A stretch of DNA of 64,000 nucleotides from Methylobacterium isbiliense (GTDB lineage Bacteria; Pseudomonadota; Alphaproteobacteria; Rhizobiales; Beijerinckiaceae). How positions within the stretch are numbered: the stretch's first letter is position 1; each line of letters starts with the position of its first letter. Positions 62,158-64,000 of the stretch are shown here, in pieces. The position numbers and the translations under genes are program-made. A model generated the notes under the pieces. That model saw nothing but the letters and a program-made list of their open reading frames with translations, did no database searches and had not been told where the DNA came from. Location of the stretch: NCBI RefSeq assembly GCF_022179325.1, contig NZ_BPQQ01000001.1, forward strand, positions 23,148-87,147, written 5' to 3'.

Positions 62158-63525
62158 ATGCCCGCCTCCGACAGCGAAGCCAACCGATTCTCTGCCCGCG
62201 CCGCCCGCTACGCCCGGGTCGGCGCCAACATGGGCGGGGTCGCGGCGCGGATGGCGGGCGCGCGCTTCCTCGGCCTGAAGGGGGAGGACCTCTCGAACGC
62301 CGCCGCCCTCGCCCAGGCGCTCGGCGGCCTCAAGGGGCCGATCATGAAGGTGGCGCAACTCCTCGCCACCGTGCCGGACCTGCTGCCGCCCGAATACGCC
62401 CAGGAATTGCAGAAGCTGCAATCCGAGGCCCCGCCGATGGGCGCCGCCTTCGTGAAGCGGCGCATGGCGGCCGAACTCGGCCCCGACTGGCAGGGCCGCT
62501 TCGGCCAGTTCGACCTCAAGCCCTCGGCCGCGGCCTCCCTCGGGCAGGTGCACCGCGCCACGACGAGCGACGGCCGGCCGCTCGCCTGCAAGCTGCAGTA
62601 CCCCGACATGCAATCCGCCGTGGAGGCGGACCTCAAGCAGCTCGAACTCGCCTTCGCGCTCCACCGCCGCATGCGGGTCGCCATCGACACCCGCGAGATC
62701 GCCAAGGAGATCGGCGACCGGGTGCGCGAGGAGCTCGACTACCTGCGCGAGGCCAAGCACGCGGTGCTCTACGGCGAGGTCCTGCGCGGCATCCCGGCCG
62801 TGCGGGTGCCGGCGGTGCATCCCGACCTCTCGACCAAGCGCCTGCTCACCCTGTCCTGGCTCGACGGCGAGAAGATCCTCACCCACGCCCAGGCATCCCT
62901 GGAGATCCGCAACCGCCTCGCCCACGCCATGTTCAAGGCGTGGTGGCATCCCTTCAGCCGCGCCGCCGTCATCCACGGCGACCCGCATCTGGGCAACTAC
63001 ACGGTGTTCTCCGAGGGCGGCGAGCCGCAGGGCATCAACCTGCTCGATTACGGCTGCATCCGCATCTTCCACCCGCGCTTCGTCGGCGGGGTGGTCGACC
63101 TCTACAAGGGCCTGCTGCACGACGACCAGGCGCGGATCGTCCACGCCTACGAGAGCTGGGGCTTCCGGCGCCTCAACCGCGAACTCATCGACATCCTCAA
63201 CATCTGGGCGCGGTTCATCTACGGGCCGCTCCTGGAGGACCGCGTCCGCACGGTGGCGGACGGGGTGAAGCCCGGCGAGTACGGACGCAGGCAGGCCTTC
63301 GAGGTGCACCGCGCCCTGAAGGAGCGCGGCCCCGTCACCGTGCCGCGGGAATTCGTGTTCATGGACCGGGCGGCGGTGGGCCTCGGCGCGGTCTTCCTGC
63401 ACCTGCGCTCGGAACTCAACTACCACCGCCTGTTCGAGGCCGAGATCGACCGCTTCTCCCTCGACGAGCTCGCGGCGCGCCAGGAGCAGGCGCTCACCGC
63501 CGCCGGCCTGCCGCTGCCGGCCTGA
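62158..63525 (+). CDS. ABC1/UbiB/ADCK family atypical kinase
   Basis: A 455-residue protein of the UbiB/ADCK family. The usual K-x-G-Q motif appears as M-K-V-A-Q (near residue 65). An Ala-rich P-loop substitute is A-A-A-S-L-G-Q-V-H-R-A, and I-H-G-D-P-H-L-G-N (catalytic Asp/Asn) and L-L-D-Y-G-C (DFG-like) are present. No C-terminal transmembrane helices are seen, unlike true UbiB, so it may support ubiquinone synthesis or lipid handling without a membrane anchor. Confidence 0.9.
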   Translation: MPASDSEANRFSARAARYARVGANMGGVAARMAGARFLGLKGEDLSNAAALAQALGGLKGPIMKVAQLLATVPDLLPPEYAQELQKLQSEAPPMGAAFVKRRMAAELGPDWQGRFGQFDLKPSAAASLGQVHRATTSDGRPLACKLQYPDMQSAVEADLKQLELAFALHRRMRVAIDTREIAKEIGDRVREELDYLREAKHAVLYGEVLRGIPAVRVPAVHPDLSTKRLLTLSWLDGEKILTHAQASLEIRNRLAHAMFKAWWHPFSRAAVIHGDPHLGNYTVFSEGGEPQGINLLDYGCIRIFHPRFVGGVVDLYKGLLHDDQARIVHAYESWGFRRLNRELIDILNIWARFIYGPLLEDRVRTVADGVKPGEYGRRQAFEVHRALKERGPVTVPREFVFMDRAAVGLGAVFLHLRSELNYHRLFEAEIDRFSLDELAARQEQALTAAGLPLPA

Positions 63526-63527
63526 CC

Positions 63528-63572
63528 GCATGGGCAGGGGGCGCATGGGCAAGGGGCGCATGGGCAAGGGGC
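63528..63572. repeat. Three tandem 15-bp repeats
   Basis: gcatgggcaaggggc occurs twice exactly (63543-63557 and 63558-63572) and once with one change (63528-63542). It starts right after the ABC1 stop codon. Confidence 0.85.
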
Positions 63573-63686
63573 GCACGGCCCGGCCTTCGCCTAATGGCGG
63601 GCCTGCTCGGCCCCGCGGCGCATTGCCCCCCTCCCGGCCATGCGCTAAAGCGCAGCCAAACTGCACAAGAACCGGGGCCCTCCAGC

Positions 63687-63980
63687 ATGGCTGACACGAA
63701 CCACGCCTCCACCGATGCCTACGGCTCCGCGATGGACGGCGCCACGCACGAGGCGACCTACCGCGGCTTCGTCCGGTTCGTCGAGATCGCCACCACGGTC
63801 GTGATCTGCTGGGTCCTGGCGCTCGCGGTCGGGGGCGTGCGGGAGGCGTGGATCACCGCGATCGTCGGGGTGCTGCTGTCGAGCATCGCGGGTGCGGCCG
63901 GCGCGCTGATCCCGTCGCTCGGCTGGCGCGCACCCGCCGCGGTCGCGATCCTGCTCGCCATCCTGCTCGCGCTCTACTGA
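63687..63980 (+). CDS. aa3-type cytochrome c oxidase subunit IV family protein
   Basis: A 97-residue protein with an H-E-A-T-Y-R-G-F-V-R-F-V block leading into a first transmembrane helix, then two more hydrophobic segments. The motif is that of the small bacterial aa3 oxidase subunit IV (CtaC/CtaD-associated); the family usually has one helix, so the longer hydrophobic C-terminus is unusual. It is probably a respiratory accessory subunit in the inner membrane. Confidence 0.8.
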   Translation: MADTNHASTDAYGSAMDGATHEATYRGFVRFVEIATTVVICWVLALAVGGVREAWITAIVGVLLSSIAGAAGALIPSLGWRAPAAVAILLAILLALY

Positions 63981-64000
63981 CGCAAGGTCAGAATTCGGCC

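Overview
The window is very GC-rich, with strong G/C bias at third codon positions and frequent GTG starts. It reads as chromosomal DNA of an alphaproteobacterium of the Methylobacterium type (Hyphomicrobiales/Methylobacteriaceae). This is inferred from gene content: a six-gene Mrp antiporter with fused A and B subunits, a kaiC-kaiB-kaiB-kinase operon, metX-metW, an aa3 oxidase subunit IV, small DUF6894 and DUF892 proteins, and ffh-rpsP-rimM-trmD. No rRNA, tRNA, CRISPR array, integrase or intact insertion sequence was seen.

Layout. 1-2653: sugar-acid catabolism (an IlvD/Edd dehydratase cut by the window edge, an RraA-fold protein, a D-2-hydroxyacid dehydrogenase). 2654-4830: a compositionally softer patch with a three-domain peptidoglycan-active protein and palindromic tandem repeats. 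4831-6738: a nucleotidyltransferase and glycosyltransferase pair. 7224-9983: a complete three-component cytochrome P450 system (ferredoxin, reductase, P450). 9993-15905: housekeeping and envelope genes (PsiF-like, Usp, prmA, an aldehyde dehydrogenase, a trypsin-like protease). 16081-18487: hemE-hemJ and an alpha/beta-hydrolase-fold protein without a visible nucleophile. 18484-24460: the Mrp/Pha cation/proton antiporter, six reading frames chained by overlapping stop/start codons.

25024-29162 is the most interesting block: kaiC, two different kaiB genes and a PAS hybrid histidine kinase, every junction translationally coupled and no kaiA. KaiC has two ATPase domains, Ser-Ser at the expected phosphosites and a long charged C-terminal coiled coil. 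Together they look like a KaiA-independent timer with a dedicated signalling output.

29226-35609: class A PBP, a YcgN-type Cys-cluster protein, a DUF892 ferritin-like protein, glutathione synthetase and a DHA2-type MFS exporter. 35788-38865: an RTX protein made of 79-residue repeats, followed by an HlyC-like acyltransferase whose catalytic residues seem to be replaced. 39100-41986: metX-metW, and a divergent chorismate mutase. 42090-50017: a TadG-like protein, a chemoreceptor, small family proteins, a cardiolipin synthase and a nuclease-fold protein. 50275-50985: a softer-composition two-gene membrane cassette. 51099-58273: murD, rnd, trmD, a DUF4239 gene on the opposite strand, rimM, rpsP and ffh. 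58293-63980: a small Cys protein, a coiled-coil protein, an M3 oligopeptidase, a CsoR/FrmR-type regulator lacking one copper ligand, an ABC1/UbiB kinase and aa3 oxidase subunit IV.

Start codons were chosen from ribosome-binding sites, signal peptides and family N-termini. Where they differ from the longest reading frame, the entry says so.
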